Source of the DNA: Mucilaginibacter conchicola
GTDB lineage: Bacteria; Bacteroidota; Bacteroidia; Sphingobacteriales; Sphingobacteriaceae
Length of the DNA stretch: 64,000 nt
Direction: 5' to 3'
Assembly: GCF_003432115.1 (NCBI RefSeq)
Contig: NZ_QWDC01000002.1
Span: forward strand, 62,001-126,000
Below, one piece after another: positions 10,701 to 19,887 of this stretch (positions within the stretch are counted from its first letter, which is position 1; every line of letters starts with the position of its first letter). Below the pieces are notes generated by a model, which had not been told where the DNA came from, searched no databases, and saw only the letters and a program-made list of their open reading frames with translations. The translations under genes and the position numbers were made by a program.

Positions 10701-11265
10701 GTGTGCAACACCATTGTTTACCAGTTCAATAGTGGTTGATAATAACATGTACATACCCAATGCACCGGTACTTAAAGATAAACGCATTTGCAACCCTGAC
10801 AGGGTTACTTTAAGTGTTACCAATAAAGTTGCGGGCAATTACCACTTGTACGCCAACCAAACCACAACAGAGGCGCTGCAAACAAACAAAACGGGCAACT
10901 TTACCGTACAAGTTAACCAAACAAGCGATTATTACGTATCCTACAGCATAGGTAGCTGCGAAAGCGCACGTACCAAAGTGCATGTAGAAGTAATATTGGT
11001 TGATGTAACCTTCCCCAACGCATTTTCGCCCAATAATGATGGCGTGAATGATTTTTGGAAGATAGACGGTTTACAGAAATTCCCCGGTTCGGTGGTGCAG
11101 GTATTTACACGTGATGGCCAAAAGGTATTTGAATCTAAAAATTACGCTACTCCTTTTACGGGCAAGCAAAATGGCCGTTTCTTACCTGGCGGGGTTTACT
11201 ATTACATTATTAACCTTAATACCGGCTGCGAACTATTATCAGGTAACGTTACCATTGTACGATAG
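7732..11265 (+). CDS. Secreted beta-helix/SprB-like repeat protein with type B T9SS C-terminal domain
   Basis: An 1177-residue exported protein. Residues 1-21 form a signal peptide. The sequence then opens [19 protein letters not shown], typical of right-handed parallel beta-helix proteins, and the helix extends to about residue 420. After a short Ig-like segment come six SprB-like repeats of 65-80 residues (about 500-1000). Each has an early Cys, a G-S-I/V core, Y-x-W, AGxYxL and usually a late GC, so each may close one disulfide. The last 90 residues contain PNAFSPNNDGVNDFW, the hallmark of gliding-associated (type B) sorting domains. It is probably delivered through the type IX system and held at the surface. 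It forms an operon with its paralogue 20 bp downstream. Confidence 0.92.
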   Translation: MRTRLIFLFVFSCLIALKSKAATFTVTSNADAGPGTLREALTLAAANGTATPDIIRFNLPGSLVSDRVIRLKTELPALTSNLTIDGTTQPGAVFGVSDAKVAIEPENSPVLFNALNIYGDAYNNNVIAKDIEIYGLYIRNFAKITNVSNPNNNQGSGIVIWGAATSVTIGAPGKGNVICGNINGISSSNYYNYNSADKITIQSNIIGLLDDGFTANTNMWGVNLYLDKSATIGGPNANMGNVISANVNNVSVQRSYYFNATTDEILIQNNKIGTNFAGTADYKNIPLFQLSAFIQTYGIYLSGSNSGGLSTKIKDNLVSGQRYVGIYIDNGQFIIEGNKIGTNKAGTGDLGNGEGIRIGASSSGSIGGTAAAAANIIAYNTYGIEGINDLHMLITRNSMFCNKDYGISISTLYYQVPFVKVLNFGSNKVSGTATPNSKIELFYADACGFTNCQGKTYITTVNSNAQGEWVYNNPISSPVIATATDANGNTSPFSSLEIPDNDIVIKHLTCAYNGSITITPAYTGLEFHWDKKEQDGSLTDKGNTKNLANLQPGLYQLTVQYPGGCQKTVKLFEIKDNRIKIQNVLQPIPECRQKFFPVNVNYQGGTGNVTFEWKNAAGEIKSTEKSGIVPAGTYTLTIKDDAGCSVTSTAFTITPKPGPDYDESTALRTPARCGEQNGSVTGVTYYQGIGPITYKWRNSAGVVVGTSKDLTGVVSGWYTLEVADQSQCSPYTKPGVSFFVPEVNSITISGGFVTHITCNSANGAITGVQVSSNVDEVQWYDPNGNPMPTTMNNYSNRTNLAAGTYRLHAKRTVTIDGQVYICERDAYFTVNVIPPQTFIFAQKATPTTCGLDNGSILLSFSDTNYPTSVSWLTENDQPIGGFGNQINNLAPGKYKAIFTDIYGCTSIMGPFEVVKTPLLAFADTNNPVASPDECDQNLGRISGIEVTGGVPPYTYKWTNETTHEYIEANTASLTGLGKGSYHLTVTDATPCATPLFTSSIVVDNNMYIPNAPVLKDKRICNPDRVTLSVTNKVAGNYHLYANQTTTEALQTNKTGNFTVQVNQTSDYYVSYSIGSCESARTKVHVEVILVDVTFPNAFSPNNDGVNDFWKIDGLQKFPGSVVQVFTRDGQKVFESKNYATPFTGKQNGRFLPGGVYYYIINLNTGCELLSGNVTIVR

Positions 11266-11285
11266 GTGCTTTCAGATTATCTTTT

Positions 11286-14200
11286 ATGCTTAAATGGTTA
11301 CCCATTGTTTGTTTACTTTTTGCATTTAATATTGCCAAAGCAGACACTTTTACCGTAACCAGCAATGCCGACAGCGGCCCCGGAACATTACGCGATGCAT
11401 TGACCAAGGCGGCTGCAAATGGCAACGCGGTTAAAGACTTCGTTTATTTTAACCTGCCGGGAAGTTCAATAACAGATCGCACAATAAATTTAATAACGCA
11501 ACTGCCGGCAATCTCATCAAACCTGGTAATAGATGGCACAACGCAACCCGGTGCCAAATTTGGCGACAGTGACGCTAAGGTGCGGATCTCCACCCCTACA
11601 ACAAACGATCAGTTCACTACATTCAGAATACAAAATGTTAAAGACATTGAATTGTATGGCCTCTACATTCTTGATTATACCTACATTAACACCAACTGGC
11701 CTGATGTAGGTTTACGAACGGGCTTACAAATAGAAAACTCCGAAAACATAACATTAGGAGCGCAGGGCAAAGGCAATTTGATAAAAGGGTTTCACAACTT
11801 TTCTATCATAGGCAAAAAAGTAAACGGATTTAAACTGCAGGCCAATATATTCGGCTTAAACGAGAATAATAATATGGAGCATCCGCCTTATGGCAGCATG
11901 TCCCAAACCGCCGGCCTTTCGCTCGAAGAATGTAACGATCTGTTAATAGGTGGCGATGCGCTTGCAGAAGGTAACACATTCTTATGCGGATTAGATATTG
12001 CCTATAACGATAAGGCCATAACCCATACTATCAACATAAAATCAAACAATTTTGGTGTGTTTAAGGACGGGGTAACCACAACTCCTTTTTTTCAGGATGA
12101 GTTTGTTGTACAGATCTACACTATGGGTATCAACTCCCCGGCGTCTTCTCCATCCGAACTCGACAAAGCGGTGACCGTTAACCTCAACATAAAAAACAAC
12201 ACCGCCGGTAATTTCGGCAGGGCATTCTATTTAAATGGCTTTAAAGGCAATGTATCATTTACCGGCAACTACTTAGGTGTTGCCCGCGATGGTGTAACAA
12301 GTACTAACCATGGCCGGTCTCACCCAAACGAGGGTGGAGGGTTCAATGTAGAAAACTCATTAGCCAATGTAACAGTTGGTGGGGCTAATACAGCCGATAA
12401 AAACTACTTCTTTGATCACATTACCGGCGTAAATGGAATAAACTCTCCAAATATCCTCATCAGGAATAACGAGTATCGTTGCATGGTTTACGGTGCTTAT
12501 GGCTCATCAACGCCTTTAGATCTTCCACAAATAAAATTAGCCAAACGCGCAACAGCAGGTGGCCAAACCATTATAACAGGTACAGCCACCCCCAATGCAC
12601 TGATAGATATTTATGGAAGTACCGCATGCGATTATGCCAGTTGCAGCATAGGCGGTAAAATTACAACTGTAACGGCTAACGCAAGTGGCAATTGGAACGC
12701 CTCAATCAATGCATCGGGTACAATATATGCAGCTGCAACATTTAATGGCAAAACATCACTTTTTAAAACATTCGAGATCAATACCGATAACATAACTGTT
12801 ATAAACGTACGTTGCGGGTTTAGCGGCAGTATAACAGGTGCAACCGTTCCGGAAGGCCTTTCGCCTTATTGGGTTAATGAGCAGGGCATTGTAGTAAGCC
12901 ATGATCTTAACCTTATCAACGCAGCGCCCGGCAGGTATAAACTGGTTTTAAATGATTGTATAAGTACCGATTTTTATGAGATAAAAGACAATAAGGTATA
13001 CCTGTACGAATATTCAAAGACAATAACCAACGCAGGCTGTGGCATGGCAACGGGCTCTATAAAAGGCATCTTTTATAACGACCCACTTGGCCTTGTTAAC
13101 AGCATTACCTGGAAAAACGCGGCCGGCGTTGTTGTAAGTAACCAGATAGAAGCCACAAATCTGCCGGCGGGCAGTTATTCATTAAGGCTAACTACATCTG
13201 ACGGTTGCGAGAAAAATTACGGCCCTGTAGATATAGTAAATACCGACGGCCCTGCTATTAACCTATCAGGCAAAGTAGTTACACCAACCAATTGCAGCGT
13301 AGCCACAGGGTCAATTAAAGGCATCACTGTTACAGGCACAAATCTTACATATAGTTGGAAAAATGATCAGCAAGTTGAGGTAAGTACTGCTTTAAACCTA
13401 ATTGACCAGCCATCGGGAATGTATACATTAACCGTTACAGATGGCAGCAGTTGCGTTTCGTCAACACAACCTATCTTCTTATTCAGTATTGGAGATCTTT
13501 CTATCCGCCAGGAAAATCTTGTTATCCAGGGCGCAACCTGTAACAGCAACAACGGCGTTATATCTGGCCTGACCGTGGCAGGTGGTGGCCCGCTCACCAT
13601 AGCGTGGACAAACTCGCAGGGCCAATTTGTAAGTAACGACCTGAGGCTTTCAGATGTACCGGCAGGTAAATACACATTAACACTTAGCAGTGGTATATGT
13701 ACACCCGTATCTGCAGACTTTGATATACCCGAAACAAATGGTATCATCATTGATGAAACACAAAAAGTTGTAACCCAACCCACCTGCCAAAATGGTAACG
13801 GTAGCATTACCAATATACAAGTAACAGGCGCCACTAAATATACGTGGTATAATTTCTATGATAACAATAAGGTAGTTTCGCACAATATCGACCTTGTAAA
13901 CAAACCGCCGGGCACTTATTACCTGGTGGCCGAGAATAATAATGGTTGCTCTAAAAAAAGCGCTAATTACACCATTGATCGCCCAACATCAACAGGCTAT
14001 AGCGGCATTTCAAAAAGTCTTAAAGATGCCACCTGCGATCAAAATAATGGCAGCATTGAAGTTATTTTCCTACAGGTAACAGGCCTTTTGCCAACATCAT
14101 ACAAATGGGTAAACAGCGCTACGGGCCAAATATTCACCACAACAATACCTAAACTTACCGGTATTGATGCGGGCACTTATGATGTATATGGCACCGAGAA

Positions 14201-15782
14201 CGGTTGCGAAAAGTACATCATAACTTATAGCATAGGGCGTGTACCCAAAACAAGTGTTAACACTACAAACGTTCAGGTAAATGATTATTCGTGCAATTTG
14301 GGCGGGTCAATAACGGGTATGCAGCTATCGCTACCAACCGGGCAATATAAAGCTCAATGGCTAAATGAGAATGACCAACCTGTTTGTGATTGCGTTGACC
14401 TGTTAAATGCTAATCCCGGCAAGTATCGTTTTAAAGTAACCAATTTGGATGGCAGTTGTATACAGCTATTTGGCCCTTATGAAATTAAAGCCATCAATGC
14501 CGTAAGCCTGGTAACCACTAATGTAAATGTGCGCTCGCAAACGGCCTGCGAGTTGGGCCAGATAACCGGACTTACATCGCCTGATGCTACCTCTTTTGCA
14601 TGGCGCAGAAAGAACAGTACCGATATCATCAGTCCCGCTATTGATTTATTGGGTGTACCTGCCGGCGACTATGAACTCACCATCAGCAATGCCAATTGCA
14701 GCCGTGTTATACCTTTTAATATACAGTACGTTCCGCCTGTACAGTTTCAACCGTTCCCGGTTACGGTAACCAAATCATGCCATGCTTTTGGCACGGGTAC
14801 AATAACTGTAAATACTAACAATGCCCCTTCGCAACCTACCGAATACCGGTGGATGAACAGCGACAACGTTCGTGTAGGTTATGATAAAACCGTACAATAC
14901 CTGCCAGCCGGCACTTACCGGCTTTTTGTACGTGATAACACAGGCTGCGAAAGCGCCAACCCTGTGCAGCAAGTTACCGTAGGCGAGGTGCCGGAAATGG
15001 TGACCGTTTTTGGCAACTCGCATGATATTTATTGCGGCATTGGCAACGGCAGTATAGATGCGCCAACCGTTACCGGCGGCCGTGGCAGCTACATTTATAC
15101 ATGGACAGATGCCAACGGAACCATCATAGCGCCGTTAAACCAAAAATCGCTTAGTAATTTAAGTGCGGGTTCTTATACTTTAGCAATAACAGATTTTGAC
15201 CCGCAGCAGGTGGCTGTTCCTACTTGTAACCTGGCCCAAATTACTTATACCATTAAAGAAAGCGACCTGTCTGTGCCACCGCCTATTGTTAACGATAAGG
15301 AAGTTAACCGTAAAGGCAATACTACCCTTGCCGTGCAAGATGCTTACGCTACAGCTATATACAGGTTGTACGATTCTGAAACAAGTACTACTCCTCTTGA
15401 CGAGGCACAGGGTGGTAATTTCACCATCAATGTAACCGAAACTAAAACTTATTGGGTTGAGCTTACTTACGGATCATGCCCAAGTGTACGCAGCAAAGCA
15501 ACCATTGTATTAGGCCTTATTGCCGATGCCATACCTAATGCCTTTAGCCCTAACGGCGATGGCGTTAACGATTACTGGGTAATAAAAGGCATCGAAGAAT
15601 CTACCATGTCTAACGTGAAAGTATTTAACAGGCAGGGACAAGCGGTATTCCAATCGCGGGGATACGCCAAGCCATTTGATGGCACCTACATGGGCAAACA
15701 ACTGCCTGCAGGCGTGTATTACTACATCATTGAAAGGCAGAATGATAAGCCGCTCTCCGGCCATGTGACTATTATCCGCTAA
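11286..15782 (+). CDS. Larger paralogue: secreted SprB-like repeat protein with type B T9SS C-terminal domain
   Basis: A 1498-residue protein laid out like its upstream neighbour: signal peptide (1-19), [19 protein letters not shown] beta-helix start, Ig-like segment, repeat array and type B sorting domain with [15 protein letters not shown]. The array holds ten SprB-like repeats instead of six. N-terminal and C-terminal ends are clearly homologous between the two genes while the repeats are divergent, which fits tandem duplication followed by repeat gain or loss. It probably acts outside the cell as an adhesin or polysaccharide-binding protein. The stop codon overlaps the convergent pdxJ gene by 4 bp. 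Confidence 0.92.
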   Translation: MLKWLPIVCLLFAFNIAKADTFTVTSNADSGPGTLRDALTKAAANGNAVKDFVYFNLPGSSITDRTINLITQLPAISSNLVIDGTTQPGAKFGDSDAKVRISTPTTNDQFTTFRIQNVKDIELYGLYILDYTYINTNWPDVGLRTGLQIENSENITLGAQGKGNLIKGFHNFSIIGKKVNGFKLQANIFGLNENNNMEHPPYGSMSQTAGLSLEECNDLLIGGDALAEGNTFLCGLDIAYNDKAITHTINIKSNNFGVFKDGVTTTPFFQDEFVVQIYTMGINSPASSPSELDKAVTVNLNIKNNTAGNFGRAFYLNGFKGNVSFTGNYLGVARDGVTSTNHGRSHPNEGGGFNVENSLANVTVGGANTADKNYFFDHITGVNGINSPNILIRNNEYRCMVYGAYGSSTPLDLPQIKLAKRATAGGQTIITGTATPNALIDIYGSTACDYASCSIGGKITTVTANASGNWNASINASGTIYAAATFNGKTSLFKTFEINTDNITVINVRCGFSGSITGATVPEGLSPYWVNEQGIVVSHDLNLINAAPGRYKLVLNDCISTDFYEIKDNKVYLYEYSKTITNAGCGMATGSIKGIFYNDPLGLVNSITWKNAAGVVVSNQIEATNLPAGSYSLRLTTSDGCEKNYGPVDIVNTDGPAINLSGKVVTPTNCSVATGSIKGITVTGTNLTYSWKNDQQVEVSTALNLIDQPSGMYTLTVTDGSSCVSSTQPIFLFSIGDLSIRQENLVIQGATCNSNNGVISGLTVAGGGPLTIAWTNSQGQFVSNDLRLSDVPAGKYTLTLSSGICTPVSADFDIPETNGIIIDETQKVVTQPTCQNGNGSITNIQVTGATKYTWYNFYDNNKVVSHNIDLVNKPPGTYYLVAENNNGCSKKSANYTIDRPTSTGYSGISKSLKDATCDQNNGSIEVIFLQVTGLLPTSYKWVNSATGQIFTTTIPKLTGIDAGTYDVYGTENGCEKYIITYSIGRVPKTSVNTTNVQVNDYSCNLGGSITGMQLSLPTGQYKAQWLNENDQPVCDCVDLLNANPGKYRFKVTNLDGSCIQLFGPYEIKAINAVSLVTTNVNVRSQTACELGQITGLTSPDATSFAWRRKNSTDIISPAIDLLGVPAGDYELTISNANCSRVIPFNIQYVPPVQFQPFPVTVTKSCHAFGTGTITVNTNNAPSQPTEYRWMNSDNVRVGYDKTVQYLPAGTYRLFVRDNTGCESANPVQQVTVGEVPEMVTVFGNSHDIYCGIGNGSIDAPTVTGGRGSYIYTWTDANGTIIAPLNQKSLSNLSAGSYTLAITDFDPQQVAVPTCNLAQITYTIKESDLSVPPPIVNDKEVNRKGNTTLAVQDAYATAIYRLYDSETSTTPLDEAQGGNFTINVTETKTYWVELTYGSCPSVRSKATIVLGLIADAIPNAFSPNGDGVNDYWVIKGIEESTMSNVKVFNRQGQAVFQSRGYAKPFDGTYMGKQLPAGVYYYIIERQNDKPLSGHVTIIR

Positions 15783-16495
15783 GATAACTGGCGCAGGTAC
15801 ATCTGGATGGTATTCTCCAAGCCGTAATATAAAGCATCGCTGATAAGCGCATGACCTATGCTTACTTCATCCAGCGCGGGGATGTTATCTGCAAAGTATT
15901 TAAGGTTGTCCAGATCAAGGTCGTGGCCTGCATTAATGCCTAAACCGGATTTGTGGGCCGCCTCAGCAGCTTTTATGTACGGGGCAATGGCTTCTTCGCG
16001 ATTGGTGTGGTAGCCGTGTGCATAAGCTTCGGTATACAGCTCAATGCGGTCGGTGCCGGTGGTAACGGCGGCTTCAACCATTTCCACCACTGGATCAACA
16101 AATATGGATACGCGGATACCGGCGTTTTTAAACACAGCGATGATCTCTTTCAGGTAATCCTGATTCTTGATGGTGTCCCAGCCATGGTTTGAGGTGATCT
16201 GACCGAGGGCATCGGGCACCAAAGTAACCTGCTCCGGTTTTGAGGCCAGCACCAAATCTACAAATTTTTGCTCCTGGCAGTTGCCCTCAATGTTGAACTC
16301 GGTGGTTACGATCTTTTTCAGGTCGAACACATCATTATAACGGATATGGCGCTCATCGGGGCGCGGGTGTACCGTAATACCCTGCGCACCAAAACTTTCG
16401 CAATCTTTAGCAACCTGTACCAGATCGGGGTTATTACCACCGCGCGAGTTACGTAATGTTGCTATTTTATTTATGTTTACCGATAAGCGTGTCAT
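15779..16495 (-). CDS. pdxJ: Pyridoxine 5'-phosphate synthase
   Basis: A 238-residue TIM-barrel enzyme that condenses 1-deoxyxylulose 5-phosphate with 3-amino-2-oxopropyl phosphate to give pyridoxine 5'-phosphate. The opening [20 protein letters not shown], the block [13 protein letters not shown] and the C-terminal [10 protein letters not shown] and [10 protein letters not shown] are diagnostic for PdxJ, and the length is normal. It stands alone on its strand. A weak -7-like box GATATTTG lies about 26 bp upstream. Confidence 0.97.
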   Translation of the reverse strand: MTRLSVNINKIATLRNSRGGNNPDLVQVAKDCESFGAQGITVHPRPDERHIRYNDVFDLKKIVTTEFNIEGNCQEQKFVDLVLASKPEQVTLVPDALGQITSNHGWDTIKNQDYLKEIIAVFKNAGIRVSIFVDPVVEMVEAAVTTGTDRIELYTEAYAHGYHTNREEAIAPYIKAAEAAHKSGLGINAGHDLDLDNLKYFADNIPALDEVSIGHALISDALYYGLENTIQMYLRQLS

Positions 16496-16715
16496 AAGCC
16501 AAAAATTTTGAGATGCGTGGCAAATATCATTATTCCATCAATAACAATAAAACATATTAATAGTTGAAATGTCATGATTGGCTGTTTGCATTTTACTTTG
16601 TCATGGTGGGCCTGTCAAACGATTAACACATGAGCAAGTCTTCGACAAATAGAATGTCCGCCTTCTTCCGGCTGGATTTTTAAAACAAATTTGTGCTAAG
16701 CCTTTTTTTTGAGAT

Positions 16716-17692
16716 ATGCGATTTATAAAACCTCTTATCATCTTTTTAATAACCATTACCGCCAGCAGCGCTTTCGGACAGGCTAACTATACCCATATCA
16801 GCAACTACAAAGTATACTACGGCTGGGCGCACCTTTACCCGCAGGACTGGATGGTACTGCGCAGCTTTGAGAACGCCGGCCGCCCCTACTACCTGATGGT
16901 AAACCCGCAGACGCTGGAGACCAAGGTCACAGATGCCGGCTTTTACAAGATCACCCCGATGACCATCGAAAAAGCACGCGACTTTTTCAAGAACACCCCT
17001 TATATAAAAGCCTTACAAAAAGCCGAAAATCAATCAATAACAATGCAGGTATTGAACGCGGTATGCCACAGGAAACAGGCATCAGCTTAACCGCCGACCT
17101 TTGCCCCTCGCACCGGCCTTTAGACAGGCGCATATTTACGGATATCATCAACGGCTTTAAGCAGGTGGAGCAACCTGTTCCCATCGCCTTATCCGTAAGC
17201 GGGCTTTGGATGAAACACCATATAGCCGACCTTAACTGGCTGAAACAACTGCAGGCCCAGCACCATATCTATGTTACCTGGATAAACCATTCCTACAATC
17301 ACCGCGTTAGCGCAAGTGCGCCCCTAAAAACCAACTTTTTGCTGGAGCCCGGCACCGATATCAACTACGAGGTACTGGAAACCGAAAAGCTGATGCTGGC
17401 TAACGGCTTGCTCCCCTCAGCATTCTTCCGCTTCCCGGGATTAGTATCAGATCAGCAACTGGTATACCAGATCACCGGTTTCGGGTTGATACCGGTTGGT
17501 ACCGATGCATGGCTGGCCAAAGGGCAGCAACCCCAGGCAGGCAGCATCGTACTTATCCACGGCAACGGCAACGAGCCGGTGGGGGTAACTGATTTTATTA
17601 ACCTGTTGAGGCAAAAAGCGCCGTCGATAGCTAAGAAGCAATGGTTACTGTATGATCTGCGGGAAACGGTTGAGGAAGCAGAGGTGAGATAA
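16716..17692 (+). pseudogene. Polysaccharide deacetylase-like secreted protein, split by a single-base frameshift
   Basis: Two overlapping frames, 16716-17090 and 17063-17692, join into one protein of about 325 residues. The first carries a signal peptide (cleaved near AFGQ) and a domain around YYGWAHLYPQDWMV. The second has NodB-like metal motifs: TADLCPSH with the acidic ligand and NHSYNH as the HSxxH motif. Inserting one A at 17039-17040 turns SITMQVLN into SINNAGIERGMPQETG and joins both halves, so the Met at 17063 is internal. The enzyme would act on acetylated sugars in the periplasm. Either the gene is newly inactivated or one base is missing from the assembly. Confidence 0.82.
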
Positions 17693-17699
17693 GAAATAT

Positions 17700-17788
17700 G
17701 TCATTGCGAGCGATAGCGCGGCAATCTCCTCGCATGCACAATCTAAACGCGATGAGATTGCCACGTCGCTGTAGCTCCTCGCAATGAC
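17700..17788. repeat. Intergenic inverted repeat, family B copy 1
   Basis: Outer arms GTCATTGCGAG (17700-17710) and CTCGCAATGAC (17778-17788) are perfect complements, with an inner pair GGCAATCTC/GAGATTGCC. Family member at 29037-29178. Together with the next element it fills the gap from 17693 to 17995. Confidence 0.85.
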
Positions 17789-17815
17789 ACGGGTTATTAA
17801 ATATTAATACCATAC

Positions 17816-17935
17816 TGTCATTTCGAGCGAGCAGAAGGGTGGGACATTGAGCGCAGGAGCGACGAGAAATCTTCTACGCACGATACTTAACAACGTAGAA
17901 GATTTCTCCTCGCTACGCTCGTTCGAAAAGACAAA
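17816..17935. repeat. Intergenic inverted repeat, family A copy 1
   Basis: Starts CTGTCATTTCGAGCGAG and ends CTCGTTCGAAAAGACA. Inner arms GAGAAATCTTCTACG (17864-17878) and CGTAGAAGATTTCTC (17894-17908) are perfect. Related copies lie at 26076-26173 and 37931-38049. Confidence 0.88.
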
Positions 17936-17944
17936 TTGTTGTAC

Positions 17945-17978
17945 AAAAAAGAGAGCCGCCCTTTTGGGGCGGCTCTCA
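17945..17978 (-). terminator. Terminator of the Xaa-Pro peptidase gene
   Basis: On the minus strand GAGAGCCGCCC/GGGCGGCTCTC with a four-base loop is followed by six T residues, 18 bp past the stop. Confidence 0.92.
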
Positions 17979-17995
17979 TATATAATAAAATCTTC

Positions 17996-19591
17996 CTATT
18001 TAAGCGGCGGGAATTTCGCACCGTCAAATATACTGTTTTGTGCGGCCATTTTTTCAACATCCTGCCAGGTACGTGGCGCATCGGCAGAAAGATTAGTGAA
18101 TTTATCTTTACCCACCAAAATATCATCCTCAATACGCACACCAATATTCCACCATTTTTTGTCGCATTTGCTGCCTGCTGGGATATAGATACCCGGCTCA
18201 ACAGTGATCACCATACCTTCTTCAAGGTTGCCGGCGTATGAGCCTTTATCGTGCACATCCAAACCTACGTGGTGCGATACACCGTGTGGGTAGTAAGTGC
18301 GCAGCTCTTTAGCATCTGCTATGATCCCTAATTTGATCAAACCTGCGGCTAATACTTCGCCTGTTTTTTTCTCCAGATCGCCGTATTTAACGCCGGCTTT
18401 ACACATTTGTATCACCTGCTCCTGGGCATCATAAACTACCTGGTAAATGGCTTTCTGTGCATCGGTGAATTTACCTGTTGGTGGCACGGTACGGGTAACA
18501 TCGGCAGAGTAGCCGTGATACTCAGATCCCACATCAAGTAATACCAACTGGTTGTTTAAAACGGTCTCGTTATTCTCCTCGTAGTGCAGGATACAGGCAT
18601 TTGCACCCACACCAACAATTGGCGGATAACCTTCATCCTCGGCACCATATTTTTTGTGAACGTACATTAATATACCTTCCAGTTCGCGTTCGCTCATGCT
18701 TGGTTTAATAGCTTTCATTACCTCCGCATGGGCAATGGCCGATAGCTGTGCGGTTTTGCTCATCAGGGCAATTTCTTCCGGCTGTTTAATACCGCGCAGG
18801 GTGTTGGTATAATCATCAAACGTACTTGATGCACCGTATTGCGCTTTCAGTTTAGCCTTAATGCCTTCCAGCGTAGCTGAGTCTGTGGTGGCAGACAGCT
18901 GTTGCAGCAGCGGTTCGCTTTTGTGCGCCTCATCCTGCATACGTGGTTTAATGTAATTCACTATCTGGGCAAGGTTATGCGGGTTAGCATACTTCATCAC
19001 TACGTTAAGGTCGTTCTTTAAACCTTTGTCGATGGTTTTAACACCGGCTTTAACTTTGAAAGCTTCTATCATGGGTTGCAATGCGCCACCGGCAGCATCG
19101 GGCAGGTTATCGTAAAACACAGTAAACTTTTTCAGATCTACAGGTAGCTTGGCAAACTCGCTGCTGTTGTAGGTGCGTTTAAAGCCCAGTTGGGTTTTAG
19201 CGCCCTCAGTACCTAAACGGCGACCAGTCCATTGCTCCTGCTGCGGATCGCGCTTGCGCACGTAAAGGATCTCGTTAAAAGAAGTATCGCCTGTACCCTG
19301 CAGTTCTTTAAAAACCAACAGCGCGGCATCAGGCTCTTTATAGCCCGAAAAATAATACAGATCGGGGTTGGCGTGGTAAACGTAGTTTACATCGTTAGAG
19401 AAAACACGCTCGGGGTAGGCAAATACTACTGCTACCGAATTGGCGGGCATCAGCTTGCGTAAAGCCTCGCGCCTGCCGGCGTGAAATTCTTTTGTTAAAT
19501 AATCTTTGGGGATGTTATCCTGAGCAGAAACCTTCTGCCCAACCAATGTGGCTACCGATAAGGCAATGAGTGCCTTGTTTAATGCTTTCAT
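17996..19591 (-). CDS. Exported Xaa-Pro aminopeptidase (M24B, aminopeptidase P family)
   Basis: A 531-residue protein with a signal peptide ending near VSAQ (residues 20-23), so probably periplasmic. Residues 40-180 form the AMP_N domain. Residues 255-500 form the pita-bread M24 domain, with metal ligands in LLDVGSEYHGYSADVTRT, HGVSHHVGLDVHD, VEPGIYI and RIEDD. The enzyme removes an N-terminal residue preceding proline. It is flanked by its own terminator and stands alone on its strand. Confidence 0.95.
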   Translation of the reverse strand: MKALNKALIALSVATLVGQKVSAQDNIPKDYLTKEFHAGRREALRKLMPANSVAVVFAYPERVFSNDVNYVYHANPDLYYFSGYKEPDAALLVFKELQGTGDTSFNEILYVRKRDPQQEQWTGRRLGTEGAKTQLGFKRTYNSSEFAKLPVDLKKFTVFYDNLPDAAGGALQPMIEAFKVKAGVKTIDKGLKNDLNVVMKYANPHNLAQIVNYIKPRMQDEAHKSEPLLQQLSATTDSATLEGIKAKLKAQYGASSTFDDYTNTLRGIKQPEEIALMSKTAQLSAIAHAEVMKAIKPSMSERELEGILMYVHKKYGAEDEGYPPIVGVGANACILHYEENNETVLNNQLVLLDVGSEYHGYSADVTRTVPPTGKFTDAQKAIYQVVYDAQEQVIQMCKAGVKYGDLEKKTGEVLAAGLIKLGIIADAKELRTYYPHGVSHHVGLDVHDKGSYAGNLEEGMVITVEPGIYIPAGSKCDKKWWNIGVRIEDDILVGKDKFTNLSADAPRTWQDVEKMAAQNSIFDGAKFPPLK

Positions 19592-19887
19592 GTTAATTGC
19601 TGTGGCTTAGTAAAACACGGGCTTAAGGTACACATAAATTAGTAAATTGCTAAGCCTGTAAACAACAAAGCCATAGGCAGCCATGAGCATCTAACATCCT
19701 GATAAACAGCCACCACAACAGTGCGCACAATCGAACAATGCACTGTCCGTATCCGAACGGTTTTTAAAATCTATATCATCACAAATATCTAACTATCAAT
19801 CAATTAAATATTTGGCACATTATTGCGTTATTTTAAAATACAAGCGTAGCTTGTAACGTAATAAAAGCCTATTAAACCCTGCCTGTT

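Noticed and set aside
17063..17090. A separate start at 17063 for the deacetylase half
   Set aside because: The Met is internal to the joined protein; a frameshift is simpler.
17887..18241. Small plus/minus frames over the family A repeat and the 3' end of the peptidase gene
   Set aside because: They lie in repeat DNA and in the antisense of the peptidase gene, with no start context.
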